From JAGCJX01 sp045638645 (GTDB lineage: Bacteria; Bacteroidota; Bacteroidia; Bacteroidales; UBA932): DNA of 64,000 bases. The DNA lies in assembly GCA_045638645.1 (NCBI GenBank), contig JAZUBU010000015.1, positions 62,001 to 126,000 of the forward strand, in the 5' to 3' direction. This document shows, in pieces, positions 18,301-25,454 of the stretch. The notes below the pieces were generated by a model. That model saw only the letters and a list, made by a program, of their open reading frames with translations, searched no databases and was not told where the DNA came from. Positions within the stretch are counted from its first letter, which is position 1. Each line of letters begins with the position of its first letter. Made by a program: the position numbers and the translations under genes.

Positions 18301-18935
18301 TTGTTGGCGGTCAGGGGAGCTGTGCTGGTCAGTGAAAACAAAGGATCCCCGTCCTTGCCGAGGATGACGTGTGCGGGATTTTCTGAGACTGGAACGGTAG
18401 TGAAGGAGCGGTGGATGCGTAACTTTGGATTGGTTCCGTTTCTCAGCATCGGATTCTCGGGTGCATACTCGTTTCGGACCAACAGCCCTGTGACGAGTTT
18501 GGTCTTCCCGCTCCGGTATACCCGGGTGATGTACCAGGAGGAACCGAGGTTGGAATACTGGTCGTGTTGGGGCAGGTAGGCAAGAGGGGTGTTGTAAAAA
18601 CTGGTTACACTCCGGTCCTGTAACCGGTGCATCAAGGGAAGTTTCCGAATGGCATCGTTGCCGATGGGAAAGAGGTTTGCCCAGCTTTGAAGCGTGTCGT
18701 TGGCAAACCGATAGATGACCATGTCTTCCGGCAAATCCGCGATATGCAACCATTCGTGTTCCGGGGTGATCAGGGCTTGTCGCACATAGGTTTCCAGCAA
18801 CTGCTGCCGTTCAATGATGCGGCGCTGCAATTTTTCTGCTTCGCGTTCAATGCTTCCTTCCCGAGAGCCTTGGATAAAGGACAGAGCGAAGGATAGAACG
18901 GACAGAATGAGGAAAATGAGTGTGCGATGTTTCAT
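15357..18935 (-). CDS. Very large multi-pass sensor histidine kinase (NtrY-like)
   Basis: This 1192-residue kinase starts with one membrane segment (about 5-21) and an extracytoplasmic stretch, then about six membrane segments between 215 and 440. A second soluble sensor region (about 440-690), further membrane segments near 695, 735 and 885, a HAMP domain (about 905-960) and the kinase core follow. The phosphoacceptor is His973 in AHEIKNPLTPM, a form common in NtrY-type kinases. The ATPase domain has N-box NAIQAV, then VEDDGAGVSEENL and TGGTGLGLAICK. It is three to four times normal kinase length. The likely partner is the sigma-54 regulator on the opposite strand, whose stop codon overlaps. 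rlmH lies 9 bp upstream on the same strand. Confidence 0.9.
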   Translation of the reverse strand: MKHRTLIFLILSVLSFALSFIQGSREGSIEREAEKLQRRIIERQQLLETYVRQALITPEHEWLHIADLPEDMVIYRFANDTLQSWANLFPIGNDAIRKLPLMHRLQDRSVTSFYNTPLAYLPQHDQYSNLGSSWYITRVYRSGKTKLVTGLLVRNEYAPENPMLRNGTNPKLRIHRSFTTVPVSENPAHVILGKDGDPLFSLTSTAPLTANNPFTFFRWFSLLFALAAVFSMHERQRSLRSWLVTATCLIAARLLMFTLLGDLRQDNPLISPSIYADNHLFNSLAKLLANHLFVFLQSMAVVLTSKSLLHHLFLLKNGWKRCAQIALTGWPLILLLYIHETLRSVLIHSNIVLELFRLEEITQYSILIYGIYFLLFVALFFSTRLAITAWKGAKKYRHYSFRSMIIYVICISFYMVCSIGYFGFVREEERCKIWSSKLSVDRDLALELQLKEMEDEIANDRIIQALMLMNRGTEIIRDRISEQYLWNILQTHDIHIYVCNNRDVLQTDSYAYPVNCFQYLNRQIIEQYGIPLSPTSSFYYINDYRSNSSYIGSFPMLLHGNHYILYLQIRSKLSNNNNLDVIGYPSLLLDSKKLEGNLMPSNYSYAKYYQNRLISYKGRYNYPVHLDFETPQGYSYHTINGYQHFINKISEDRVIMISREKRSLFSYVLFFSYLTIFNGLLFFCATYTIRRKKRAEQLVTRNSLRRKITFLLTTALVFALIFMGAGSVIFAVNLMRENNRIQMEEKMATAVNSLTERCRYARTLQDLNTQEFYNAMDRISNNTQVDINLFDPNGHLIRSTKNEVFDRMLVSSRMNPAAFESIQRHNQKLVILNESIASQDYTSLYAPIFNSSGRMIAILNIPYFAAYTGLEGNAATIIAAIINIYLLLILTALFAGSIVSNSLTRPLAELSRKMEQTDITQKAEHIDYDGQDEIGIVVKTYNKMVDDLERSSRQLAESEREQAWREMARQIAHEIKNPLTPMRLSIQHLRRMQQQNVPDWDQRFVAVSNSLLEQIDILSDTAAEFSNFAKFYNEEISLVDLCALLQDQTHLFNNRDNVTVTYESSVKAACVQARRSQITRVFVNLISNAIQAVEGGEGGQVRVTLSPEENHYRIQVEDDGAGVSEENLNKLFKPNFTTKTGGTGLGLAICKNIVEQSNGSIHYERSQKMGGANFYLLLPKYITQTETALPED

Positions 18936-18944
18936 GGTTGGCGG

Positions 18945-19421
18945 CTATTCGTTATGGTAAGGTTCTCCCCGGAGGATTGTAAAAGCCCGATACAGCTGTT
19001 CGGTAAAGAAAAGCCGTATGATCTGGTGAGAAAATGTCATTTTGGACAGGGATAGCTTGCCGTTGGCCCGTTGGTAAACAGCTTCTGAAAATCCGAAGGC
19101 TCCTCCGGTGACAAAAATCAGGTGGCGAGCTCCTGCATTCATTTTTCGCTCCAAAAATCGCGCCCAATCAATCGAACTGAACGAATCTCCCCGTTCATCC
19201 AGCAAAATGACCTCGTCGGTGGGTTTGATTTGTTTGAGAATGAGCTCTCCCTCCTTTTCTTTGACCAGGATCGGATCCCATTGGTTGCCTTTCTTGCGGG
19301 GGATGGGAATTTCCAGCCGCTTGTAATCCACATAATGGGCCAGCCTTTTTTCATAGATGCCCATTCCTTCTTTGACAAAGGGGAACTCGGTTTCGCCTAC
19401 GAGCAAAAAAGTAATCTTCAT
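18945..19421 (-). CDS. rlmH: 23S rRNA (pseudouridine1915-N3)-methyltransferase RlmH
   Basis: This 158-residue SPOUT methyltransferase shows the family start MKITFLLVG, ILLDERG, FVTGGAFGFSE (SAM knot loop) and the invariant C-terminal motif RAFTILRGEPYHNE. It modifies helix 69 of 23S rRNA in 70S ribosomes. The large kinase gene follows 9 bp later on the same strand. Confidence 0.97.
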   Translation of the reverse strand: MKITFLLVGETEFPFVKEGMGIYEKRLAHYVDYKRLEIPIPRKKGNQWDPILVKEKEGELILKQIKPTDEVILLDERGDSFSSIDWARFLERKMNAGARHLIFVTGGAFGFSEAVYQRANGKLSLSKMTFSHQIIRLFFTEQLYRAFTILRGEPYHNE

Positions 19422-19425
19422 GGGG

Positions 19426-19433
19426 CAAAATTA
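19426..19433 (-). promoter_or_regulatory. -7 box of rlmH, possibly giving a leaderless mRNA
   Basis: TAATTTTG on the minus strand ends only 4 bp before the rlmH ATG. Transcription would therefore begin at or within a base or two of the start codon. A GTTG about 18 bp upstream may be the -33 element. Confidence 0.45.
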
Positions 19434-19492
19434 CAGAATCGAAACGGAAAACAACTCAATTTGGCGAGATTTTTGCAAAACTCAAGCAACAG

Positions 19493-19888
19493 ATGAACCG
19501 ATTGATTTTTATATTTATACTGACCTGTTTTCTGGGACTTGCGATTGCGGCTCAAGCACGCGACCGAGACGTGTTTGTTCCCATCGCCAAGTACATACAA
19601 GAAGGAGATTCTGATCGGCTTTCCGCATGGATGGCGGATAATCTGGAGTTGAATCTCATGGGTTCTGTCAACGAATGCAGTCGGAACCAGGCCAAACAGA
19701 TTCTTCGGAATTTCTTCGCCACCTACCATCCGAAATCCTTTTCCGTTGTGCACAAGAGCTTGTCTCCGCCGATGACTTATGCCATTGCAAAAATGATTGC
19801 CGGTGGTGAACGGTTTCAGGTAACGATCTTTGTAACCACGCAGGAGGAAGGTAATTACATACAGCATATGCGAATCGAGCGGGAATAG
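19493..19888 (+). CDS. DUF4783 domain-containing secreted protein
   Basis: This 131-residue protein has a signal peptide (MNRLIFIFILTCFLGLAIAAQA). The mature domain matches DUF4783, a small fold common in Bacteroidota (PIAKYIQEGDSDRLSAW, then LRNFFATYHPKSFSVVH and YAIAKM). Its function is unknown; the fold resembles NTF2/SnoaL-like ligand-binding proteins, an inference from general resemblance. The final five codons form one arm of the terminator hairpin. Confidence 0.85.
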   Translation: MNRLIFIFILTCFLGLAIAAQARDRDVFVPIAKYIQEGDSDRLSAWMADNLELNLMGSVNECSRNQAKQILRNFFATYHPKSFSVVHKSLSPPMTYAIAKMIAGGERFQVTIFVTTQEEGNYIQHMRIERE

Positions 19889-19907
19889 TTCCCGCTCGAT
19901 TTTTTTC
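19873..19907 (+). terminator. Terminator whose loop is the stop codon
   Basis: A perfect 13-bp stem (19873-19885 with 19889-19901) closes a three-base loop that is exactly the TAG stop of the DUF4783 gene (19886-19888). A run of T follows to 19906. The 5' arm encodes the last residues of the protein. Confidence 0.85.
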
Positions 19908-19919
19908 TTCATTGTCCGC

Positions 19920-21230
19920 CTATTTCTGGCGCATGAAAATCTGGATAGGGCAGCCCGTCAGATTGAAATGGGTCCGCAACTTGTTTTCCAGGAAACGTTT
20001 GTAGGGATCCTTGATGTATTGTGGCAAGTTGCAGAAGAAGGCAAATGCAGGACTCCGGGTGGGGAGTTGGGTGATGTATTTGATCTTGATGTATTTGCCT
20101 TTTGTGGACGGGGGCGGATAATTTTCGATTTCCGGCAACATGGCTTCGTTCAGCCGTGAAGTGGGAATTTTTTGTGCATAGTTGGCATACACTTCTGCCG
20201 CAGCGTTGAGTACATCCAGAATCCGTTGTTTGTTGATGACGGAGGTGAAAATGATGGGCAGATCGGTAAACGGAGCCAGGCGTTTCTTGATTTCTTCAAT
20301 GTAGTCCCGCATGGTGTTCGTTTCTTTCTCGATGGTATCCCATTTGTTCACCACCACAACACAACCTTTTTTGTTACGGTGGATGAGGTTGAAGATCGCC
20401 ATGTCTTGGGCTTCCAGACCGGTTTGGGCGTCGATCATCAGGATGCAGACGTCCGCATGTTCAATGGTACGGATGGAACGCATCACAGAATAGAATTCGA
20501 GGTCTTCTTTCACCTTGGTCTTTCTGCGCAGACCGGCTGTGTCGACGAGCATGAATTCATGCCCGAATTTGTTGTAGTAGGACTCGATGGAGTCGCGGGT
20601 TGTGCCGGCAATCGGGGTTACGATGTTCCGGTCTTGTCCCAGCAACGCATTGGTAAGTGAGGATTTGCCGACATTCGGTTTTCCGACGATGGCGATGCGG
20701 GGAATGTGAATTTCGTCTTCGTTGATCACCGTATCTTCTTGGGGAAGACGGCGGATGATTTCGTCCAGCAATTCGCCGGTTCCCCCACCGTTGGCGGAGG
20801 AGATGTTCCAGATTTCTCCCAATCCGAGGGAATAGAACTGGAAGGAATCGTAGAGTTTGTCTCCACTGTCGACCTTGTTGACCGCCAGCATGACGGGTTT
20901 TTTGGAGCGACGCAGGATGTCTGCGATTTCTTCGTCAAAATCGGTGATACCGGTACCTACCTCGACCAGGAAAAGAATGAGGTCGGCTTCGTCAATGGCC
21001 AACATGACTTGTTTCCGGATCTCCCCTTCGAAAATGTCCTCGCTATTGGATGTATATCCCCCCGTATCGACTACGGAAAATTCATGTCCACACCATTCGC
21101 ATTTTCCATAGTGTCTGTCGCGGGTGACACCGGCAGTCTCGTCCACAATGGCTTGGCGCATTCCGACCAAGCGGTTGAACAACGTCGATTTGCCCACGTT
21201 CGGGCGTCCTACAATCGCTACTAAACTCAT
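19920..21230 (-). CDS. der: Ribosome biogenesis GTPase Der (EngA)
   Basis: This 436-residue protein has the tandem G domains unique to Der. The first has [15 protein letters not shown] and NKVD. The second, from about 175, has [15 protein letters not shown] and NKWD. The C-terminal KH-like domain ends [11 protein letters not shown]. Der is essential for 50S assembly. It is last in the yihA-prs-nadE-small membrane protein-der set. Confidence 0.97.
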   Translation of the reverse strand: MSLVAIVGRPNVGKSTLFNRLVGMRQAIVDETAGVTRDRHYGKCEWCGHEFSVVDTGGYTSNSEDIFEGEIRKQVMLAIDEADLILFLVEVGTGITDFDEEIADILRRSKKPVMLAVNKVDSGDKLYDSFQFYSLGLGEIWNISSANGGGTGELLDEIIRRLPQEDTVINEDEIHIPRIAIVGKPNVGKSSLTNALLGQDRNIVTPIAGTTRDSIESYYNKFGHEFMLVDTAGLRRKTKVKEDLEFYSVMRSIRTIEHADVCILMIDAQTGLEAQDMAIFNLIHRNKKGCVVVVNKWDTIEKETNTMRDYIEEIKKRLAPFTDLPIIFTSVINKQRILDVLNAAAEVYANYAQKIPTSRLNEAMLPEIENYPPPSTKGKYIKIKYITQLPTRSPAFAFFCNLPQYIKDPYKRFLENKLRTHFNLTGCPIQIFMRQK

Positions 21231-21253
21231 ACGTTTTTCTCTCTATTCTGTTT

Positions 21254-21520
21254 TTACAAGTTCTCGGGACCGCAGCCAGTCGAGCAGCTGCCACATCCCT
21301 CTTCCGAGCAGCTCTTGTCGCGCAGTTTGCGGCTTTCACGACGCAGCCTTCGGATTTCTTCTTCTTTCGCACAAAGAATGCCCCGCTTGCGCATTTCTTT
21401 GTTATGGCCTACCTCTGTCTCCGGGAACTTTCCGTCTTTCCGAAAAATTACGTTGAAGCACAGCAGAAAAATAGCCATGCCAACGAGGATTAGGGTAAGC
21501 AAAAGGACGGCTTTGATCAT
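21254..21520 (-). CDS. Small single-pass membrane protein of unknown function
   Basis: From ATG 21520 this is an 88-residue protein: one N-terminal membrane helix (about 2-22), then a basic cytoplasmic-type tail with FPETEVGHNKEMRKRGILCAK and a Cys-rich end (CSEEGCGSCSTGCG). I recall similar small proteins with FPxTxVGxNxxMRKxGI patterns in other Bacteroidota, without assigned function. The ATG overlaps the nadE stop as ATGA, which decides the start over an ATG 12 bp upstream and implies translational coupling. The five closely spaced Cys could bind metal. Confidence 0.75.
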   Translation of the reverse strand: MIKAVLLLTLILVGMAIFLLCFNVIFRKDGKFPETEVGHNKEMRKRGILCAKEEEIRRLRRESRKLRDKSCSEEGCGSCSTGCGPENL

Positions 21521-22359
21521 AAGGTCACCCATTTGCTGGGGTCCAACAACGGTTTTTCAGAGACCTTCAGCACAGGAGGCAGTTGAAGGGCTTTGAAACG
21601 GGACGCACTTCTGAGGCGGAGGATGCGATCAATGATGGCAGGATCCGCACCTTCTTGAATCAGGGTTTCGGGAGCCACTTCCTTTTCGATCAAAGCGTAC
21701 AACAGCGGGTCCATCACTTCGTAAGGAGGGAGGCTGTCGCTGTCTTTTTGATCGTCGCGCAATTCGGCCGAGGGCGCTTTTGTCAGCGTGGAAATCGGGA
21801 TAATGATCCGGTCTCGGTTCAAATAGCGCGACAATTCAAAGACTTCTACCTTATACAAATCACCCAGGACCATCAAGGCACCGCAAAGGTCTCCGTACAA
21901 AGTGCCATAACCCATGGCCATTTCACTCTTGTTGGAAGTGTTGAGGACCAAGGCTCCGTGGCGGTTGGAGTAGGCCATCAGGATGGTGCCCCGAATTCTG
22001 GCCTGCAGGTTTTCCTGGGTGTTGTCCCATGTGTTGTCCCATTCAAAAGCAGGAACCAGTTCCATCATGTACCGGCTGTAGATCTTCTCGATCGGAACAA
22101 TGTGGTACTGGATGCCGAGGTTGCTGCTGAGTTCAACAGCATCGTTGACCGAGTGCAGGGTGGAGAACTGGGACGGCATCAGAATGCCGGTTACGTTCTC
22201 GGGCCCTAAGGCCTCGGTGACCAGGGCGGCCACCAGGGCAGAATCGATGCCTCCGGAAAGTCCGAGTACTGCTTTGTGGCAGTGAGCGCGGTCAAAAAAG
22301 GCCCGGAGCAGATCAATCAGTTCCCGATGGACGGTTTCTACGGATTTGGGATTCAACAT
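21517..22359 (-). CDS. nadE: NAD+ synthase, ammonia-type
   Basis: This 280-residue protein has the PP-loop LSGGIDSAL (about 33-41), NTSNKSEMAMGYGTLYGD and TKAPSAELRDDQKDSDSLPPY, all characteristic of NAD synthetase. There is no N-terminal glutaminase (nitrilase) domain, so it should use free ammonia to convert deamido-NAD to NAD. It follows prs by 26 bp and is coupled by ATGA to the small membrane protein gene. Confidence 0.95.
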   Translation of the reverse strand: MLNPKSVETVHRELIDLLRAFFDRAHCHKAVLGLSGGIDSALVAALVTEALGPENVTGILMPSQFSTLHSVNDAVELSSNLGIQYHIVPIEKIYSRYMMELVPAFEWDNTWDNTQENLQARIRGTILMAYSNRHGALVLNTSNKSEMAMGYGTLYGDLCGALMVLGDLYKVEVFELSRYLNRDRIIIPISTLTKAPSAELRDDQKDSDSLPPYEVMDPLLYALIEKEVAPETLIQEGADPAIIDRILRLRSASRFKALQLPPVLKVSEKPLLDPSKWVTL

Positions 22360-22385
22360 GGGTGATTATGGGTTACGATTGTGTA

Positions 22386-23336
22386 CTAGAAAATGAAACT
22401 GGTGCTGATCGGTTTGTAGTTGTATACCTTGTCAATGACGTCAGCAAAGATTTCTGCCACAGACAGGATTTTGAACTTGGAGATGTCTGCACCTTCAGGT
22501 TGGCGGAGGGGAATGGTGTCAGTTACCACCACTTCGCACAGGCTTGATTTTGCAATACGGTCGTAGGCGGCACCGGACAATACCGGGTGAGTAGCCAGCG
22601 CGCGTACGCTCAAAGCACCTTTTTCCATGAGCATGTCTGCCGCTTTGGTGATGGTACCTGCGGTGTCGATCATGTCGTCAACAATGACAATGTTCTTGCC
22701 TTCCACTTCGCCGATGGCGGTCATGGATCCAACGACGTTGGCACGTTCACGGGATTTGTGGCAAACGATGAGGGGACAGCCCAAGATGCGTGCATACGCA
22801 TTGGCGCGTTTTGCACCACCCATGTCGGGAGCAGCAATGGACAAGTTTTCAATGTTCAGGCTGCGCAGGTAGGGCAAGAAGATGGAACTTGCATAGATGT
22901 GGTCCACGGGGAAGTCAAAGAATCCTTGGATTTGGTCAGCGTGCAAGTCTGCGGTCATCACGCGGTCGCATCCGGCAGCGTGGAGCAAGTTGGCAACCAA
23001 TTTTGCACCAATGGAAACGCGAGGGCGGTCTTTGCGGTCTTGGCGAGCCCAGCCGAAGTAGGGAATGACGGCATTTACTTTGTAAGCAGATGCGCGGCGT
23101 GCGGCATCAATCATCAGCAACAATTCGAACAAATTGTCTACCGGCGGGTAGGTCGATTGTACGATGAAGACGGTAGCGCCACGTACGCTTTCGTCAAAAG
23201 CCGGTTGGAATTCACCGTCGCTGAAAACGGTAACAACGGATTGTCCTACGTCCAATCCCAAATGTTTAGCAATCTTTTCAGCCAAGTAGCGAGAACTTCT
23301 GCAGGAGAAGATTTTGATCTGGTGCATGTGATCCAT
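22386..23336 (-). CDS. prs: Ribose-phosphate pyrophosphokinase
   Basis: This 316-residue enzyme makes PRPP from ribose 5-phosphate and ATP for nucleotide and NAD synthesis. Motifs are FSDGEFQP, the ATP flexible loop YFGWARQDRKDRPR, TADLHADQIQGFF and the PRPP loop VIVDDMIDTAGT. Its place next to nadE fits the use of PRPP in NAD synthesis. An alternative ATG lies three codons in. Confidence 0.97.
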   Translation of the reverse strand: MDHMHQIKIFSCRSSRYLAEKIAKHLGLDVGQSVVTVFSDGEFQPAFDESVRGATVFIVQSTYPPVDNLFELLLMIDAARRASAYKVNAVIPYFGWARQDRKDRPRVSIGAKLVANLLHAAGCDRVMTADLHADQIQGFFDFPVDHIYASSIFLPYLRSLNIENLSIAAPDMGGAKRANAYARILGCPLIVCHKSRERANVVGSMTAIGEVEGKNIVIVDDMIDTAGTITKAADMLMEKGALSVRALATHPVLSGAAYDRIAKSSLCEVVVTDTIPLRQPEGADISKFKILSVAEIFADVIDKVYNYKPISTSFIF

Positions 23337-23353
23337 AATGGTGCAAGATTAAA

Positions 23354-23950
23354 TTATACGGTTTGTAAAATGTTTTCGATGTAATTCAAAACCTCGTCCC
23401 GTCCGATGCCTTTTTCAGAGGATGTGATGAAACGGGGAGGGAGTTCTTCCCAGTATTCCAACAGAGCGGTCTCAATTTTTTCCAAATTGGTCTTGAGGGC
23501 ATTGGGACCGAGTTTGTCTGCTTTCGTGTAGATGATGGAGAAAGGAATGCCGGCTTCTCCGAGCATTTGCATGAACTCCAAATCGATGGCTTGGAGGGCG
23601 TGTCTGGAGTCTATCAGGACGAAGAGATTGACCAGCTTGGGGGACAGGTTGACGTAGTCCCGGATCATCTTGTCCAAACGACTTAAGACGTTTTTTGAGG
23701 CTTTGGCATATCCGTAACCCGGAAGATCGACCAGGTACCATTCGTCGTTGATGATGAAGTAGTTGATCAGTTGTGTTTTGCCGGGTTTGGCAGACGTGTG
23801 TGCCAAGTTCTTTTGGCGGCAGAGCATGTTGATCAGGGAAGATTTGCCTACGTTGGAACGTCCGACGAATGCAAATTCCGGTTTCGGGACTTTCGGGCCG
23901 TGGTTGACCGACGGACTGCTGACGCTAAAGAATGCTTTGGAAACAATCAT
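23354..23950 (-). CDS. engB: Ribosome biogenesis GTP-binding protein YihA/YsxC (EngB)
   Basis: From ATG 23950 this is a 198-residue GTPase with G1 GRSNVGKSS, GKTQLINYF, DLPGYGYAK (G3) and TKADK (G4). It helps late assembly of the 50S subunit. The chosen start has a good AAGGAG ribosome-binding site 9 bp upstream and begins MIVSKAFF like the family. The upstream ATG at 23992 lies beyond the promoter -7 box. It heads the leftward yihA-prs-nadE-der set. Confidence 0.95.
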   Translation of the reverse strand: MIVSKAFFSVSSPSVNHGPKVPKPEFAFVGRSNVGKSSLINMLCRQKNLAHTSAKPGKTQLINYFIINDEWYLVDLPGYGYAKASKNVLSRLDKMIRDYVNLSPKLVNLFVLIDSRHALQAIDLEFMQMLGEAGIPFSIIYTKADKLGPNALKTNLEKIETALLEYWEELPPRFITSSEKGIGRDEVLNYIENILQTV

Positions 23951-23969
23951 AGTAAACTCCTTCAAAACG

Positions 23970-24025
23970 CAAAAATACAAAAGCGAAAACAAAGGTGCGA
24001 AAAAAAGATAAAAATGTTATTTTTG
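23970..24025. promoter_or_regulatory. Divergent promoters of yihA and xseA
   Basis: TATTTTTG at 23977-23970 (minus) lies 19 bp upstream of the yihA start. TATTTTTG at 24018-24025 (plus) lies 14 bp before the xseA ATG. Both match TAnnTTTG exactly. -33 elements are not clear. Confidence 0.55.
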
Positions 24026-24039
24026 TAGGTGGAAAAAGT

Positions 24040-25260
24040 ATGAAAAACGGATCTGAAATCACCTTGTTCTCCCTCTGTGAACAGATACGCCGTCATCTCG
24101 CGGCGAGTTTGCCGAATTATGTGTGGATTCGCGCGGAAATCAGTGCGATCAAAGAGACTGCCGCAGGTCATTGCTATTTGGATCTGATCGACAAGGTTTC
24201 GGAGGAGGCCCCGTTGCGGGCACAGGCCCGGGCGGTCATCTGGAATGCTTCCTGGCGTATGCTGAGACCTTATTTTGAGTCGGTTACGGGGCGTTCGATG
24301 ACGGCAGGCATGCAAGTGCTGTTGCGGGTACAGGTGCAGTACAGTGAGCTTTATGGCTTGACCCTGGTGGTGCAGGATGTGGATCCTTCTTGCACGGTGG
24401 GCGAGGAAGAACTGCTTCGTCAGCGGGTGTTGGCCCGCCTGAAACAGGAGGGTATGTTTGAAATGAACCGGACCTTGCCTTTGCCCCGGCTCTTGCGTCG
24501 GGTGGCGGTGATTTCTTCGGAAACGGCAGCAGGATATTTGGATTTTGTCCGCCATTTGGAGGGAAATGATTACGGTTATGCCTTTGACTGGGTGCTTTAT
24601 CCGGCCCTGATGCAGGGAGCGGATGCTCCTGCTTCTCTGGAGGCGGCGCTGGACCGCGTCCTGGAGGATGAGGACCGTACCCATGCGGCAGGACTGCCTG
24701 GGTACGATGCGGTGCTCATGCTGCGTGGCGGCGGTTCTGCTACCGATCTGCGTTGCTTCGATGATTATGAGTTGGCTGTGCATGTTGCCCAATTCCCCCT
24801 GCCTGTTTTGACGGCCATCGGTCACGAACAGGATCATCACATCGTGGACATGGTGGCGGCCCTGTACGTGAAGACGCCGACGGCCTTGGCCCAATACCTG
24901 ATTGAACGCATGCAGCAGGAGGAAGCAATGGTCTTGTCGCTGGCGGCTCGTCTGGAATTGGGAGTCCGTTCCAAGCTCAACGATGCCCATCGGGAATTGG
25001 ACCGGATGAAACAGCGTATGGATGCGGCGATGCAGTTGCGTCTGGCCCGGGAACGGCATCGTCTGGAGCTGCTGTCACAGCGGATGGAGCGGGGTAACCC
25101 TCAGTATTTGCTGGAAAGGGGTTATGCCTTGGTGCAGCAGCAGGGCCGGAAACGGACGCGGATTGCGGAGCTGGACCGGGAACAGGAGCTGGATATTCAG
25201 TTACAAGACGGGGTAGCCCGTTGTCGGATTGTAGAATTGAAAAGAACAGAAACCAGATAG
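24040..25260 (+). CDS. xseA: Exodeoxyribonuclease VII large subunit
   Basis: From ATG 24040 this is a 406-residue protein with the N-terminal OB-fold (ITLFSLCEQIRRHL, YVWIRAEIS) and the catalytic ExoVII domain (VAVISSETAAGYLDF, LMLRGGGSATDL, ITAIGHEQDHHIVD). A coiled-coil C-terminal part follows (about 300-380). ExoVII degrades single-stranded DNA to oligonucleotides. An in-frame ATG at 23995 lies upstream of the -7 box and is rejected. xseB follows after 2 bp. Confidence 0.95.
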   Translation: MKNGSEITLFSLCEQIRRHLAASLPNYVWIRAEISAIKETAAGHCYLDLIDKVSEEAPLRAQARAVIWNASWRMLRPYFESVTGRSMTAGMQVLLRVQVQYSELYGLTLVVQDVDPSCTVGEEELLRQRVLARLKQEGMFEMNRTLPLPRLLRRVAVISSETAAGYLDFVRHLEGNDYGYAFDWVLYPALMQGADAPASLEAALDRVLEDEDRTHAAGLPGYDAVLMLRGGGSATDLRCFDDYELAVHVAQFPLPVLTAIGHEQDHHIVDMVAALYVKTPTALAQYLIERMQQEEAMVLSLAARLELGVRSKLNDAHRELDRMKQRMDAAMQLRLARERHRLELLSQRMERGNPQYLLERGYALVQQQGRKRTRIAELDREQELDIQLQDGVARCRIVELKRTETR

Positions 25261-25262
25261 AT

Positions 25263-25454
25263 ATGGAAGAGAAAAAAACTTACGAAGCATCGGTTCGGGA
25301 GTTGGAACGCTTGGTGGAACGCATCGAAGACCCGGACCGGACGTTTGCGGAAACGATGGAGGACATTCGTCGTGGCCGGATGTTGGTGGAGCAATGTCGG
25401 GAAATGCTTCGTACAACGGAGTCGGAAATCATAAAACAAGAACAATCGGTATGA
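25263..25454 (+). CDS. xseB: Exodeoxyribonuclease VII small subunit
   Basis: This 63-residue helical protein starts MEEKKTYEASVRELERLV and has the family pattern of two helices around IEDPDRTFAETMEDIRRG. It binds the coiled-coil arms of XseA. The start at 25263 is 2 bp after xseA. An earlier in-frame ATG at 25221 would overlap xseA by 40 bp and is rejected. The stop overlaps the next start as ATGA. Confidence 0.93.
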   Translation: MEEKKTYEASVRELERLVERIEDPDRTFAETMEDIRRGRMLVEQCREMLRTTESEIIKQEQSV

